Positions 9,924-18,987 of a DNA stretch of 64,000 bases are shown piece by piece (within the stretch, counting starts at the first letter, position 1; the number at the start of each line of letters is the position of its first letter). Location: NCBI GenBank assembly GCA_964434385.1, contig CAYSUW010000003.1:1-64000 (forward strand), given 5' to 3'. The stretch comes from GCA-002700125 sp964434385 (GTDB lineage: Bacteria; Chloroflexota; Dehalococcoidia; Lucifugimonadales; Lucifugimonadaceae). The notes below the pieces were generated by a model. That model searched no databases. It saw nothing but the letters and a program-made list of their open reading frames with translations, and was not told the origin of the DNA. Made by a program: the position numbers and the translations under genes.

Positions 9924-10820
9924 TTATTTCAATAAAGACCTAATAATTTTTTTAGGTATAGGAACTAGAACAGGAGTGGTTTTAAGATAATTTAAATATT
10001 CAGAATCATTACCCCATCTTTCATGATTATTTTTCTCTAAAATAGGGATCCCGCTAATCTTTATTAATAAAATAGAAACAAAAATTGGAGATAACAAAGA
10101 CATAAATTGCCAACCTATCAATACTGGGATTGCAATAATTGTAATTCCAAACCAAATCATTATTTCTCCAAAGTAATTAGGATGACGAGACCATCCCCAG
10201 AGGCCTGAATTGATAAATTTCATTTTATTTTCTTTTTTAGATTTGAAAATAATTTTTTGATAATCAGCTATTATTTCTATCAAGAAACCGATAATCCAAA
10301 CTGAAACACCAATATAACCTAAAATACCCATTGAAGCTTTTTCAATAGATAGCAATCCGATTAGAGCAGGTGAAATCGTAATTAAAATCCACATACCTTG
10401 AAGATTCCAAACAAAAAATAAATTAATGAAGTCAGTCTTGATAGATGTGAATCTATTATCAAATCCTTTTGCTTTGACTCTAAAAAAAAGAAATAACCCA
10501 AGTCTTAAAGCCCATATAATTATCAAAGAAAAAAGAACTATAGACCTTAAATCATTTAAATTCATAATAATAAATGCTGAAATGATAATAGAAATAAAAG
10601 TTATGGATCCTATTAGATCAAAATAATTTTCTGTCTGAAATAAATAGGAATGAATAAAAAAAATCCACTGAATAAAAAAAATAATAATCGAAAACATTAA
10701 AATTAACGAAATTGATCCTATTTTATAAGTATTGAAGCTAATCAATAAGCTGAAAATAGTAGAAACAGAAAAAATAAAGAAAAGGTACCCAATAAATTTA
10801 ATATTATTTCTTTGAATCAT
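9924..10820 (-). CDS. DUF1295 / steroid 5-alpha-reductase-like membrane protein
   Basis: This 298-residue protein has about seven hydrophobic helices and the family signature near its C-terminus, SGLWGWSRHPNYFGEIMIW, in which RHPNY is shared by DUF1295, steroid 5-alpha-reductase and isoprenylcysteine methyltransferase-like proteins. Members with known roles reduce double bonds in lipids with NAD(P)H or methylate prenyl groups; the substrate here is unknown. The start overlaps the small membrane gene upstream by 17 bases, so the two are coupled. It lies just upstream of the PlsY-like and glycosyltransferase genes on the same strand, which fits a role in membrane lipid modification. Confidence 0.85.
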   Translation of the reverse strand: MIQRNNIKFIGYLFFIFSVSTIFSLLISFNTYKIGSISLILMFSIIIFFIQWIFFIHSYLFQTENYFDLIGSITFISIIISAFIIMNLNDLRSIVLFSLIIIWALRLGLFLFFRVKAKGFDNRFTSIKTDFINLFFVWNLQGMWILITISPALIGLLSIEKASMGILGYIGVSVWIIGFLIEIIADYQKIIFKSKKENKMKFINSGLWGWSRHPNYFGEIMIWFGITIIAIPVLIGWQFMSLLSPIFVSILLIKISGIPILEKNNHERWGNDSEYLNYLKTTPVLVPIPKKIIRSLLK

Positions 10821-11013
10821 TTTCTATTATTTGATTATCCTGATCTTCAGATTTTTTATTCTTCGATTCTTTTAATTTAATCGTTAATCCTATTAAACAA
10901 AAATATATACCTATTGAAAGAATTAAAAGTTGACCAAAAGAATCACCTAAAATCAAAAGATAGATAACTCCTACGATAATAAGAAATATTCCAAGAATTA
11001 ATCTTTTATTCAT
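10804..11013 (-). CDS. Small two-helix membrane protein
   Basis: This 69-residue protein has two hydrophobic stretches (about residues 4-22 and 28-46) separated by a short GDSFG turn, then a charged Lys/Glu/Asp tail. I use ATG at 11013 because the TTG three codons upstream has no better Shine-Dalgarno. It overlaps the DUF1295 gene by 17 bases, and the PhyH gene ends 39 bases before its start. I do not recognise a family. The coupling suggests a partner or small accessory subunit of the DUF1295 membrane enzyme. Confidence 0.7.
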   Translation of the reverse strand: MNKRLILGIFLIIVGVIYLLILGDSFGQLLILSIGIYFCLIGLTIKLKESKNKKSEDQDNQIIENDSKK

Positions 11014-11052
11014 ATTTACCAATTTAAAATTCAGGATTTATAAATCGATTTA

Positions 11053-12060
11053 TCAAGCACATGCAACATCATCTCCGTCCCATCTATTAAATTCAAATTG
11101 TTCTGTTTTTGCCAAAGAATCTCTTGTTTCTGTCCACATTTGATTCCAAGTATCAGGATCTTTTAAGACAGCATCTGGATCTTCTTTGCTTCTTGCTATA
11201 AAACCAGGAAAAATATCTCTTCCTGTAGGTTGACCTACAGGTTGATACCTAAGATCAAAACTCCATCTAATTTCATTACTTAAATTTGGCAAAGCTGAAT
11301 GAACTGTTTTCTTAGTAAATAACAATACGTCTCCTTTTTTCATAGGTATAGGCATAGCATGTTCTGATTGGAATAATTTTTTTGGGATTTGCAAACCTCC
11401 TGGACCCAATTTAGAAATTGTTTTCTTAGTCTTTAAATCAAAACCAGGACAATGAGTCAAAACCTTTCCCTTATGACTTCCAGGAACAATCTGTAAACAA
11501 CCATTATCTTCTGTTGCATCTGTCAGTGGAAACCAGACTGTAAGCATATCAGTATTATCAATTTCCTCAGTAGCCACACCAGCATCTTGATGCCATGGTG
11601 TAGCACCAAAAATTACATTTCCATCACTATCTCTAGGACAATCTTTTTCAGGAACTTTGATTCTTACATGCTGGATTGGATTGGAATAAATTTCTGAACC
11701 AATAAAACCTTCAACAATATCCAATAATTCAGAGTTTCTAATTGCATCAAAAACAGCAGGACCAGTCCAAAATGGCGTATCACTTTTAATATTTGATTGT
11801 GGTAAAGAAAAATCAAAAAATTGATTATGTACTTCACCACTTTCTGAATAAACTTTAGTTACCCTTTCCCCAAAATCTAATTCTTCATATTTAGATTTTA
11901 CTTTTTCTTTATCAAATAACTCTTGCACTAAATTATCTAAAACCACTTTATATTCATCTATTACTGGATCAATTATTTTTTCAGGATCAATCAATCCATC
12001 AATTTTCACAAAACCAAATTCTTCAAAATGTTTTTTGTTTTCTTTAGTTAAAGTTGCCAT
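11053..12060 (-). CDS. Phytanoyl-CoA dioxygenase (PhyH) family Fe(II)/2-oxoglutarate oxygenase
   Basis: This 335-residue protein has a double-stranded beta-helix core. The iron-binding HxD is in TPWHQDAGVA, the distal His is in TVHSALPN, and the 2-oxoglutarate-binding Arg follows in RWSFDLRYQP. PhyH enzymes hydroxylate small carboxylated or acyl substrates, with 2-oxoglutarate decarboxylated to succinate. The substrate here is unknown. Expanded PhyH families are common in marine oligotrophs including SAR202. It is preceded by a 56-residue membrane peptide gene and followed by the small membrane/DUF1295 pair. Confidence 0.9.
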   Translation of the reverse strand: MATLTKENKKHFEEFGFVKIDGLIDPEKIIDPVIDEYKVVLDNLVQELFDKEKVKSKYEELDFGERVTKVYSESGEVHNQFFDFSLPQSNIKSDTPFWTGPAVFDAIRNSELLDIVEGFIGSEIYSNPIQHVRIKVPEKDCPRDSDGNVIFGATPWHQDAGVATEEIDNTDMLTVWFPLTDATEDNGCLQIVPGSHKGKVLTHCPGFDLKTKKTISKLGPGGLQIPKKLFQSEHAMPIPMKKGDVLLFTKKTVHSALPNLSNEIRWSFDLRYQPVGQPTGRDIFPGFIARSKEDPDAVLKDPDTWNQMWTETRDSLAKTEQFEFNRWDGDDVACA

Positions 12061-12103
12061 AGATTATGATGTTTAATTTTATAGGACTAATATTTTAACA
12101 CTA

Positions 12104-12274
12104 TCAATCGAATAATCCTTTTTCAACTTCATTCATAATTTTTATATAACTATTATTAGTATGTCGATTTTCACTAAGTTGATCTTTTAAATTATTCTCT
12201 AATAAAGATTGATAAAATAACAATCCTGCAGAAATTAAAAGTAATGTTGTAAATATAAAAATTAAGATTTTCAT
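12104..12274 (-). CDS. Small single-pass membrane peptide
   Basis: A 56-codon frame begins at ATG 12274 with MKILIFIFTTLLLISAG, an N-terminal transmembrane helix or uncleaved signal anchor, followed by a polar tail rich in Asn, Lys and Glu ending EKGLFD. The stop lies 43 bases before the PhyH start on the same strand. No family is recognised and the Shine-Dalgarno is weak. The sharp hydrophobic/polar split supports a real gene over chance. Confidence 0.5.
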   Translation of the reverse strand: MKILIFIFTTLLLISAGLLFYQSLLENNLKDQLSENRHTNNSYIKIMNEVEKGLFD

Positions 12275-12327
12275 TGGTTTCGCTTATATAAAGTTTTATT
12301 ATAATTAACAATCAACAAAGGATAAAG

Positions 12328-13521
12328 ATGGAAAATGATATAAAAAAAATACTAGATTCATTGGATGAACAACAAATAGCTGAAGACACTTTAGGTTTTA
12401 TAAATGCTAAAAGTGAAACTGGAGATGAAAAAAAAGGATGTGAGTATTTAATAAATATTCTTGAACGTGAAAATTTGGACGTAATAGTAGACGAATTTAT
12501 TGAAAAAAGACCAAATATATATAGCCTACTTCCTGGAAAAAATCCTAAAGTTGGAAAAACATTAATGTTTAATGGTCATATTGATACTATCCCTATAGGT
12601 AAAAGCGATCCTCCAGAAATAAAAAACAATATGGTGATTGGAAGAGGTGCCGAAGACATGAAAGGAGGATTGATCGCTGTTGTTCATGCTATTTCTGCAA
12701 TAAAAAAATCAAACATTAATCTATCAGGAGATCTTTGGTTATCTGCTGTAACAGGACATGAAACACCAATTGGGAAAAAAGAGGGTCCCAAAAGATTAAT
12801 TGAAGTATTAAATTCAAAAAAAATGTCACCTGATTCAATTGTGATAACTGAAGGACCCAAAGCTATATGGACTGCTGGTATGGGGTTCATAAATTTCACT
12901 ATTAGTATTTTTAGTGAAAAAGGTTCAATTCACACTATTAATACAACTTATTCAGAAAATCCAATTTACTGGGCTGGGCGAGTTCTTATTGAATTACAAA
13001 ACCTAGAATTAGAATTTGAAAAAATTAAACCTCATAAATTTTGTGGAAGAAATCAATTAAATATAGGAAAACTAAATGGAGGTGATTACTTCAATCGTTT
13101 ACCTTCAGATGTAAATATAAACGGAACCCTTAGATGGAACCCTCACCATGAAATGCATGAGATGATTTCAAAATTACAAAATATCTGTACTAAAATCTCT
13201 GAAAAATCAGGGTTAAAAACTAAGATTTCAATAGAGGAAGATGCTACTAAACAGCCTTTCCAAACACCATTAGACAATCCAATAATAACTTCTTTAAAAA
13301 ATGCTGGTAATGAAATAAGTAATAAATCACCAGAAATTATTGGTATGGCTTTGTCCACAGATGCAAATCTTTACTCTTATTACACAAAAATTCCTACTGT
13401 AGGTTACGGTCCACAGTATAAAACAGCTCACTCAAATCATGAAAAAATTTCAATAAAAAACCTAGAAGAATCTGCAAAAATATATACCTTAACTTCTATA
13501 GATTACTGTGGGTTTAGTTAA
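12328..13521 (+). CDS. M20 family metallohydrolase (ArgE/DapE type)
   Basis: This 397-residue protein has the M20 layout: first metal-binding element FNGHIDT, then GRGAEDMKGG with the bridging Asp, a dimerisation domain in the middle, STDANLY and a late His in HSNHEKIS. M20 enzymes remove acyl or peptidyl groups from amino-acid-like substrates. The usual catalytic-base/metal Glu pair (EE) is not intact: the corresponding position reads TGHETPIG. The substrate is therefore open. AGGA precedes the ATG. It stands alone on the plus strand between minus-strand groups. Confidence 0.85.
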   Translation: MENDIKKILDSLDEQQIAEDTLGFINAKSETGDEKKGCEYLINILERENLDVIVDEFIEKRPNIYSLLPGKNPKVGKTLMFNGHIDTIPIGKSDPPEIKNNMVIGRGAEDMKGGLIAVVHAISAIKKSNINLSGDLWLSAVTGHETPIGKKEGPKRLIEVLNSKKMSPDSIVITEGPKAIWTAGMGFINFTISIFSEKGSIHTINTTYSENPIYWAGRVLIELQNLELEFEKIKPHKFCGRNQLNIGKLNGGDYFNRLPSDVNINGTLRWNPHHEMHEMISKLQNICTKISEKSGLKTKISIEEDATKQPFQTPLDNPIITSLKNAGNEISNKSPEIIGMALSTDANLYSYYTKIPTVGYGPQYKTAHSNHEKISIKNLEESAKIYTLTSIDYCGFS

Positions 13522-13530
13522 AAATTTTAC

Positions 13531-13620
13531 TCAATAAGGCTGAGCAAAACCCATATAAAAGATCCCTAAACCTATAGCTAATAATAGTACAACCACTAAT
13601 ATTATTAATTCTTTACCCAC
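13531..13620 (-). CDS. 29-residue transmembrane peptide coupled to the MBL gene
   Basis: The frame starts at GTG 13620 and encodes a 29-residue peptide made almost entirely of one hydrophobic helix (LIILVVVLLLAIGLGIF) with MGKE before and FAQPY after. The Shine-Dalgarno AGGTGA at 13625-13630 overlaps the stop codon of the upstream MBL-fold gene, a clear translational-coupling arrangement. No family is recognised. Its size and the GTG start leave some doubt, but Shine-Dalgarno spacing and composition support translation. Confidence 0.5.
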   Translation of the reverse strand: MGKELIILVVVLLLAIGLGIFYMGFAQPY

Positions 13621-13624
13621 TATA

Positions 13625-14500
13625 TCACCTGTTTTTTAGATTATATGTTGTTAACTCATAAGTTTGAATAACATTACCATCATATATACTCTTAATCCCT
13701 TCTATAGCTTTTTGAAGATTTAATGGATCAGATAGGTTATAACCTTCATGAACTAACATTAGATTTGCAACCCCTGCCTCTTTAGCCATCATTGCTGCAT
13801 CAATACTTCCACTCTGGTAATCATCTTCTGGAGTTCCCTCGATATCACTCTGTAAGCCTGAACAAATACATACCAAATAATCAACTCCCTTTGCTAATTT
13901 TACTACACTTTCACAAGGCCTAGTATCTCCCGTAAAAACTACGCTTAAATCATCTATTTCAACTTTGTAGGCTAAAGAATCTAAATAAGGTTGTACATGT
14001 TCTGCTAAAGTAGAAGTTACTTTTGCTTTTTTAGTTTTAATTACTTCTCCAGGTGAAATATCTCTAGCTACATATCTTGGTAACTCTCTAGGTAAAACCC
14101 CACCTCTAATTTGATAAGCATTTAAGCTTAATGGATGTTTTGTTCTTGCAATAAGATCATGAGAAAATGCTCCAATTTCCAAATCTATCAATCTCTTAGT
14201 CAATAATTCCGTAGGAGGAGGACCATATATATTTAAATTCTCTTCAATACCAATACTAGTTTCCCATCTTGTGAAAAGAAAACAGGGATAATCTAAATCA
14301 TGATCAGAATGATGATGAGTGAAAAATAAATTATTCACATTTTTAGGATCTAAATCCATCATAATCATTTTATAAGTTGATGCAGGTCCACAATCAATCA
14401 TAATCTGTTCATCTGGAATTTCAAGAACAAAACAAGAGCCCCATCTTTCTTTGGTAGGATTAGGGGTGCCTGAACCTACAACATGTAATTTTGCATCCAT
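13625..14500 (-). CDS. MBL-fold metallohydrolase (RNase Z/arylsulfatase-like)
   Basis: This 291-residue protein has the metallo-beta-lactamase motif THHHSDHD for two metals, a ligand Asp in FTGDTRP and a late His in LVHEGYN. The opening VVGSGTPNP and the general plan resemble the RNase Z/ElaC/PhnP branch and its hydrolase relatives. It is followed by the coupled 29-residue peptide gene and preceded, after 39 bases, by an oxidoreductase gene, all in the run below the AEP transaminase. Its substrate is unknown. PhnP shares this fold, but no C-P lyase gene is present, so I do not assign it. Confidence 0.85.
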   Translation of the reverse strand: MDAKLHVVGSGTPNPTKERWGSCFVLEIPDEQIMIDCGPASTYKMIMMDLDPKNVNNLFFTHHHSDHDLDYPCFLFTRWETSIGIEENLNIYGPPPTELLTKRLIDLEIGAFSHDLIARTKHPLSLNAYQIRGGVLPRELPRYVARDISPGEVIKTKKAKVTSTLAEHVQPYLDSLAYKVEIDDLSVVFTGDTRPCESVVKLAKGVDYLVCICSGLQSDIEGTPEDDYQSGSIDAAMMAKEAGVANLMLVHEGYNLSDPLNLQKAIEGIKSIYDGNVIQTYELTTYNLKNR

Positions 14501-14539
14501 AATACTAAAAATTATATGTTGTTATCACTATATTGGGAA

Positions 14540-15616
14540 TCAAAATTTAGGAAGTTTAGTCACACCACTTTGGTTCGAGATCATACATGCTTCAACAATA
14601 GCCATAGTTCCGAGTGCACTTTCTACAGAGTGCAACAAAACTTTATCTTCACCAAAAACATATCTTTGTAAATTAGACATTGTCCCTATAAAAGCATCTG
14701 GAAACCAATTTCCTTTAATTGGCACATCTATCCAATCCAAACCTTCAGTTATAATTTCAACTCTTTCGGGCTCTCCTTTAGGATAGTTTAGTAAAAGACC
14801 CAAATATATAAACGCTGCACCTTTATCTCCTTCTAATCTAATATATGCGTCAGAATGTTTAGGACCAAAATAGTGATTATGATTGATAGAGAGACAACAT
14901 CTGATATCATCTCCATAATCTAAAATTATACTACTTCTGGAATCTGATAAATCTTTTACTTTTTTATGTTTTACTGATCTAGAATATACTCCTATAGGAG
15001 ATCCCAAAACTGATCTTATCCAATCTAAATAATGTATAGAGTGAAGTGGTATTTCCACTCTTTCTAAATCTTTTAAGAATGGCCATAGCTCCCAAGGCGT
15101 ATGAGTAGAAAGATGGACTTCTAATTCTAATAACTCGCCTAACATTCCTTTTTCTATTGCATCGCTAACAGCTAACATCATTGGACTAAATTTCAATTGA
15201 AAATTAACAGATGCTATTAATTTTTTTTCTACACATTTTTTTTTGATTTCTAAAGCTTCTTTTAAAGATGTTCCCATTGGTTTTTGAAATTGGCATATAG
15301 AGTTCTCAGGAATCAGATTTACAACTTCACTCAATTCATTTGGAGGAACAGCTATATCAAAAACAACATCTTTAGCTTCAAGTGCTTGATTGATATCGTT
15401 AAATACTTGTGGAATATCATAATCCTTAGCTAAAGCTTTAGCTTTTTCATTTAAAGGATCAAAAATTCCTATCACATTAAATCCAGCTTTTTTATACGCA
15501 GGTAAATGTGCATCATGAACAATTCCTCCAGCCCCAATAATAATTATGTCTTTTTTATTTTTGGGGAGAGGCCATTCAGAGTTTAGTTGTTCTATATTTT
15601 CTCTTTTAAATTCCAT
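14540..15616 (-). CDS. Gfo/Idh/MocA family NAD(P)-dependent oxidoreductase
   Basis: This 358-residue protein starts with a Rossmann motif, IIIGAGGIVHDAHLPAY, and has QKPMGTSLKEAL, the family's EKP motif with Gln in place of Glu but Lys retained. The C-terminal beta-sheet domain follows, including HSIHYLDWIR. Members oxidise or reduce sugar, inositol or related hydroxyl groups. The substrate is not identifiable. It lies 6 bases after an amidase gene, in one apparent operon running from the AEP transaminase to the MBL hydrolase. Confidence 0.88.
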   Translation of the reverse strand: MEFKRENIEQLNSEWPLPKNKKDIIIIGAGGIVHDAHLPAYKKAGFNVIGIFDPLNEKAKALAKDYDIPQVFNDINQALEAKDVVFDIAVPPNELSEVVNLIPENSICQFQKPMGTSLKEALEIKKKCVEKKLIASVNFQLKFSPMMLAVSDAIEKGMLGELLELEVHLSTHTPWELWPFLKDLERVEIPLHSIHYLDWIRSVLGSPIGVYSRSVKHKKVKDLSDSRSSIILDYGDDIRCCLSINHNHYFGPKHSDAYIRLEGDKGAAFIYLGLLLNYPKGEPERVEIITEGLDWIDVPIKGNWFPDAFIGTMSNLQRYVFGEDKVLLHSVESALGTMAIVEACMISNQSGVTKLPKF

Positions 15617-15622
15617 AAAATT

Positions 15623-17098
15623 TTAAATTTGAGGATGATTATCATGCCAAGGCTTTGTATTCTCAAAAGCTCTAGAGGCCTGTAAAACTCCTACTTCGTC
15701 TTCTTTCCGTCCTACAATTTGTAAAGATACAGGAAGGCCTGATGATGAAAAACCACATGGTAAAGCTGCTGCAGGATTTCCACTCCAATTAAATAATGCA
15801 GTAAATTGAGTCAATTGAATATTCCAATTAGAATAGTCATAATACTCGTCATCTAAATCTTTGAACTTAATTTTTTCATTTTCAAAAAATGGTCTTTGAT
15901 TACATTTGAAAGCAGGAATAGCCATAGTAGGAGTAGAAATAAAATCATATCTATCGAAAATTCGTTCAATTTTACTTCTAAATTCGTATAATTTTGTCAG
16001 AGATTCAAGATATTCATCTGCAGAAATATTTTTGCCTTTTTCAATAGTATTCCTTACATAGTGCATAAGGAAATCAGAATTTTCACGGAGTAAATATCCA
16101 TTAGTGGCATATATAAGTGCGAAAGACAGAACATTATGTAATGGATGTTCTAATTCATCAAGATCAATATCAAAATCCAACATTTCTACATTTGCTCCTA
16201 AGTCTTCAAAAGTTTTTACTGCATTTTCTGTAATATTTTTCACTTCATCGTCTACAATTCTAGAACCTAAATCAGGAGACCAACCAATCAGTTTTCCTGA
16301 TACACCTTTCTCTATATCAATCAAAAAATCCGGCGGAGAATTTGTTAAAGTTCCAAATTCAGATTCAGGATGAGGTCCTGATAAAACTTGAAGAAATAAA
16401 GCGCTATCAGTCACATATCTGCTGATAGGACCCATAGAAGAATAATTCACAGGATGCCAACTTAAATTACTGATATTCCTTCTAGGAACTCTTCCTTGAG
16501 TACCCTTAATTCCATATATTCCACAAAAGGCAGCAGGAATTCTTATAGAACCTCCACCATCTGATCCTTGAGCAACAGGTGTTATTCCAGAAGCAACAGA
16601 AGATCCAGTTCCTCCACTAGAACCACCTGCAACATATTCAAGATTCCAAGGATTACGACAATGATCTCCCAATTTATTTTCAGTGGTACCACTTTGTCCA
16701 AATTCTGGAGTATTTGTTTTCCCTAAAATTATCCCATCTTGATTCTTAATACGTTCCACAGCTATCTGATCTATATCAGCAATAAAATCCTTAAAAACAA
16801 ATGAACCTTTGGTCTGTCTCACACCTTTCATAGGTTCTAAATCTTTAATAGATGTAGGTATACCAGCAAGTAAACCAACTGGTTGTCGATTTAAAATTTT
16901 CTTTTCTACTTCTTTGGCTTTTTCTATAGCACTGTCAGCTGTTACAGTTAAAAAAGCATTAGTTTTAGGATTAATTTCTTCAATTCGTTCAAGAGCCAAA
17001 TTAGTAATTTCAACAGGAGATATTTTTTTTGAACAAATCAACTCCCTTAATTCAATAGCAGATTTAAATAAAATTCCATATTTTTCATCATTTTTCAT
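15623..17098 (-). CDS. Amidase signature family hydrolase
   Basis: This 491-residue protein has the amidase Ser-cisSer-Lys triad: Lys in PTSIKDLEPM, the cis-Ser and nucleophile Ser region GGSSGGTGSSVAS and GSDGGGSIRIPAAFCG. It hydrolyses amide bonds of an unknown substrate. It is distinct from gatA at 43128 and the amidase at 21927. The stop is 6 bases from the oxidoreductase start and the gene begins 7 bases after the methyltransferase gene, so it is in the transaminase operon. Amidase paralogues are frequent in SAR202-type genomes. Confidence 0.9.
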   Translation of the reverse strand: MKNDEKYGILFKSAIELRELICSKKISPVEITNLALERIEEINPKTNAFLTVTADSAIEKAKEVEKKILNRQPVGLLAGIPTSIKDLEPMKGVRQTKGSFVFKDFIADIDQIAVERIKNQDGIILGKTNTPEFGQSGTTENKLGDHCRNPWNLEYVAGGSSGGTGSSVASGITPVAQGSDGGGSIRIPAAFCGIYGIKGTQGRVPRRNISNLSWHPVNYSSMGPISRYVTDSALFLQVLSGPHPESEFGTLTNSPPDFLIDIEKGVSGKLIGWSPDLGSRIVDDEVKNITENAVKTFEDLGANVEMLDFDIDLDELEHPLHNVLSFALIYATNGYLLRENSDFLMHYVRNTIEKGKNISADEYLESLTKLYEFRSKIERIFDRYDFISTPTMAIPAFKCNQRPFFENEKIKFKDLDDEYYDYSNWNIQLTQFTALFNWSGNPAAALPCGFSSSGLPVSLQIVGRKEDEVGVLQASRAFENTKPWHDNHPQI

Positions 17099-17105
17099 TT
17101 TTTAC

Positions 17106-17825
17106 CTAACTTTTAAATAAATTTTTCAATTTTCTGTTAATTAGAGTAATTAATTTTAACAATAAAGATCTGTTCCTATTAACTATAGGATTAGGAAGTG
17201 AACCTTTTTCAGACATTTTAACTATCTTTGCCAATCCAGTTTTTCCAAAATATTGGGTTAAGGTCATGTCAGAAGAATTATTTTCAAAAAAATCTCTTGT
17301 AAATCTATTAATTTCCTCCCAATTCAATTCATTATAAAAATTATCTTTTTCTTTTCCTATTCTAAATTTTCTTGGATCAATATCATCAATAAATATCAAT
17401 GAATCCTTATTTAAGTAGGGATACCAACCGTATAATACTTTCTTAACATGTGCTGCACTATGAAAACTATCTATAAAGAAGATATCTATACCTTTTTCTC
17501 GAAGCTCAGGAAAATCATTAACTATTTCTAACACTTTTGAGTCATCATTTTGGATAAAAGTCCAACGATCAGAGACTACAACATCTTTACAATCATTTAT
17601 ATCAATGGAAAAACAATAACTGTCATTTTTTTCAGAATAATAAGAAAAAATCGAAGTTGAAAAACCTTTATTTACTCCACATTCTAAAATAATCTGATTG
17701 TCTCTAGTTAATAAAGATCTATAAATAATTCCCATTAAAGAAGCTACAGGATTTGAAGAAGAATCAGAAGTTTCTGATTCCATTTGTGAAAGAATTTCAT
17801 CTATATCAAAATTTTTAGATTTCAT
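17106..17825 (-). CDS. SAM-dependent methyltransferase (Methyltransf_24/CmcI-like)
   Basis: This 239-residue protein has a Rossmann-type SAM site, ILECGVNKGFSTSIF, an acidic strand end in FSIDIND and a post-motif FIDSFHSAAHV, as in class I methyltransferases of the family 24/CmcI type. The C-terminus is basic and amphipathic, suggesting membrane contact. Its first 11 bases overlap the end of the AEP transaminase gene, so translation is coupled. If that pathway makes a phosphonate headgroup, this enzyme could methylate it. That is inference; O- and N-methylation are equally open. Confidence 0.75.
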   Translation of the reverse strand: MKSKNFDIDEILSQMESETSDSSSNPVASLMGIIYRSLLTRDNQIILECGVNKGFSTSIFSYYSEKNDSYCFSIDINDCKDVVVSDRWTFIQNDDSKVLEIVNDFPELREKGIDIFFIDSFHSAAHVKKVLYGWYPYLNKDSLIFIDDIDPRKFRIGKEKDNFYNELNWEEINRFTRDFFENNSSDMTLTQYFGKTGLAKIVKMSEKGSLPNPIVNRNRSLLLKLITLINRKLKNLFKS

Positions 17826-18924
17826 TGTTATCTTTAGATTTATCTAAATACAATTGGGTATTTTCAAGAAGCTTCTCAACATCTTCTTCCTTTATCTGAC
17901 CCATATGGCCAATTCTAAATGAATTAAAATGTTTGATTTTGCCTGGATATATCACTAAACCATGATCACTTAAGAAATTATAAAATTCTTCAAAAATAAA
18001 ACCTTTCAAGACAGGGATCTTAAAGCTAGTGATTAAAACACTCTGATTTTCTTTTTTCACAATTGTCTTAAATCCCATTTTCTCCATTCCATTAATTATT
18101 AGAGATTGGATTTTTTGGTACTTATTAAATCTTGCTTCTAATCCTCCTTCTTCGAAATATAACTCTAAAGCTCTTTTCAAGACTATAATAGATTGGACAG
18201 GAGGAGTAAATCTAAATTGTCCAGATCTTTCGGATTCTCTAAATTGAGCTAATAAATCTAAAGTAAAACTCCTAGGAGGATTATGATATCCATTTAAAAT
18301 ACTCTTCTTAACAAATATAAAAGAAAATCCTGGAATTCCTTCCAAAGATTTATTAGGAGAACCTATTAAGAAATCAATTACACAACTTTTATTATAGATT
18401 TCATAAGATCCAAATGAACTAATTGCATCAATAAATATTTTCTTATGTAAAATAGAGGGCAATTTTAATATTTCTTCAATTGGATTCAATATTCCTGTAG
18501 TAGTTTCACAATGAGTCAAAGAAACATGAGTAATACTTGGATCATTCAATAGATGAGAATCTATTACCTCTTTATCTGGAATTTGATGCGGAGGAAAAGG
18601 AACTTCCAAAAAGTTAATTCCTAATATTTGTGCTATCAAAGTTAGTCTATGTCCATAATCACCATTAGAAACTATTAACCATTTAGCATTTGGAGGAGTA
18701 AAGGTAGATAAAACTGCTTCTAAGCCATATGTACCTGAACCTTGAAGCAATATTACTTCATAATCATTTTCATCAAGATTAGCAAGAAATAATAATTCTT
18801 TTCTTATTATTCCACAGAGTTCAATAAATTCTTTATCTCTAGATCCCAGATCTCTTAAACCTGATTTTTTAACTTCTAAACTTGTAGATAATGGCCCTGG
18901 TGTAAAAAGTACTTTATCTTCCAT
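17815..18924 (-). CDS. phnW: 2-aminoethylphosphonate--pyruvate transaminase (PhnW/AEPT family)
   Basis: This 369-residue protein matches PhnW along its length: FTPGPLSTSLEVKKS at the start, LLQGSGTYGLEAVL, HCETTTGILNP, PLP-binding D166 (FIDAISS), Schiff-base lysine K192 (GSPNKSLEGIPGF), SFTLDLLAQ, and late VIYPGK and FRIGHMG. The enzyme exchanges an amino group between 2-aminoethylphosphonate plus pyruvate and phosphonoacetaldehyde plus alanine. No phosphonatase (PhnX) or PhnY/PhnA is nearby. A PntC-like nucleotidyltransferase lies on the divergent strand, which favours the biosynthetic direction. It is the first gene of the minus-strand run to 13531 and has its own promoter at 18937-18965. 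Confidence 0.88.
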   Translation of the reverse strand: MEDKVLFTPGPLSTSLEVKKSGLRDLGSRDKEFIELCGIIRKELLFLANLDENDYEVILLQGSGTYGLEAVLSTFTPPNAKWLIVSNGDYGHRLTLIAQILGINFLEVPFPPHQIPDKEVIDSHLLNDPSITHVSLTHCETTTGILNPIEEILKLPSILHKKIFIDAISSFGSYEIYNKSCVIDFLIGSPNKSLEGIPGFSFIFVKKSILNGYHNPPRSFTLDLLAQFRESERSGQFRFTPPVQSIIVLKRALELYFEEGGLEARFNKYQKIQSLIINGMEKMGFKTIVKKENQSVLITSFKIPVLKGFIFEEFYNFLSDHGLVIYPGKIKHFNSFRIGHMGQIKEEDVEKLLENTQLYLDKSKDNNEI

Positions 18925-18936
18925 TTAAATACCTAT

Positions 18937-18965
18937 GTTATATTAACCTCTTAAACTGTTAACAA
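18937..18965 (-). promoter_or_regulatory. Sigma70-type promoter for the phnW operon
   Basis: On the minus strand, TTGTTA (18960-18965) and TATAAC (18937-18942) are separated by exactly 17 bases, and transcription would start 5-10 bases beyond, just upstream of the phnW start at 18924. The -35 hexamer shares bases with the -35 of the divergent promoter, so the two probably compete or are co-regulated. Confidence 0.6.
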
Positions 18966-18987
18966 TTATTTTTGATTTTATTACAAT
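18959..18987 (+). promoter_or_regulatory. Sigma70-type promoter for VOC-pntC
   Basis: TTAACA (18959-18964) and TACAAT (18982-18987) are separated by 17 bases, with a predicted start near 18994. A full AGGAGG Shine-Dalgarno lies at 18994-19001, just ahead of the ATG at 19007, so the leader would be very short or begin at the Shine-Dalgarno. Confidence 0.6.
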
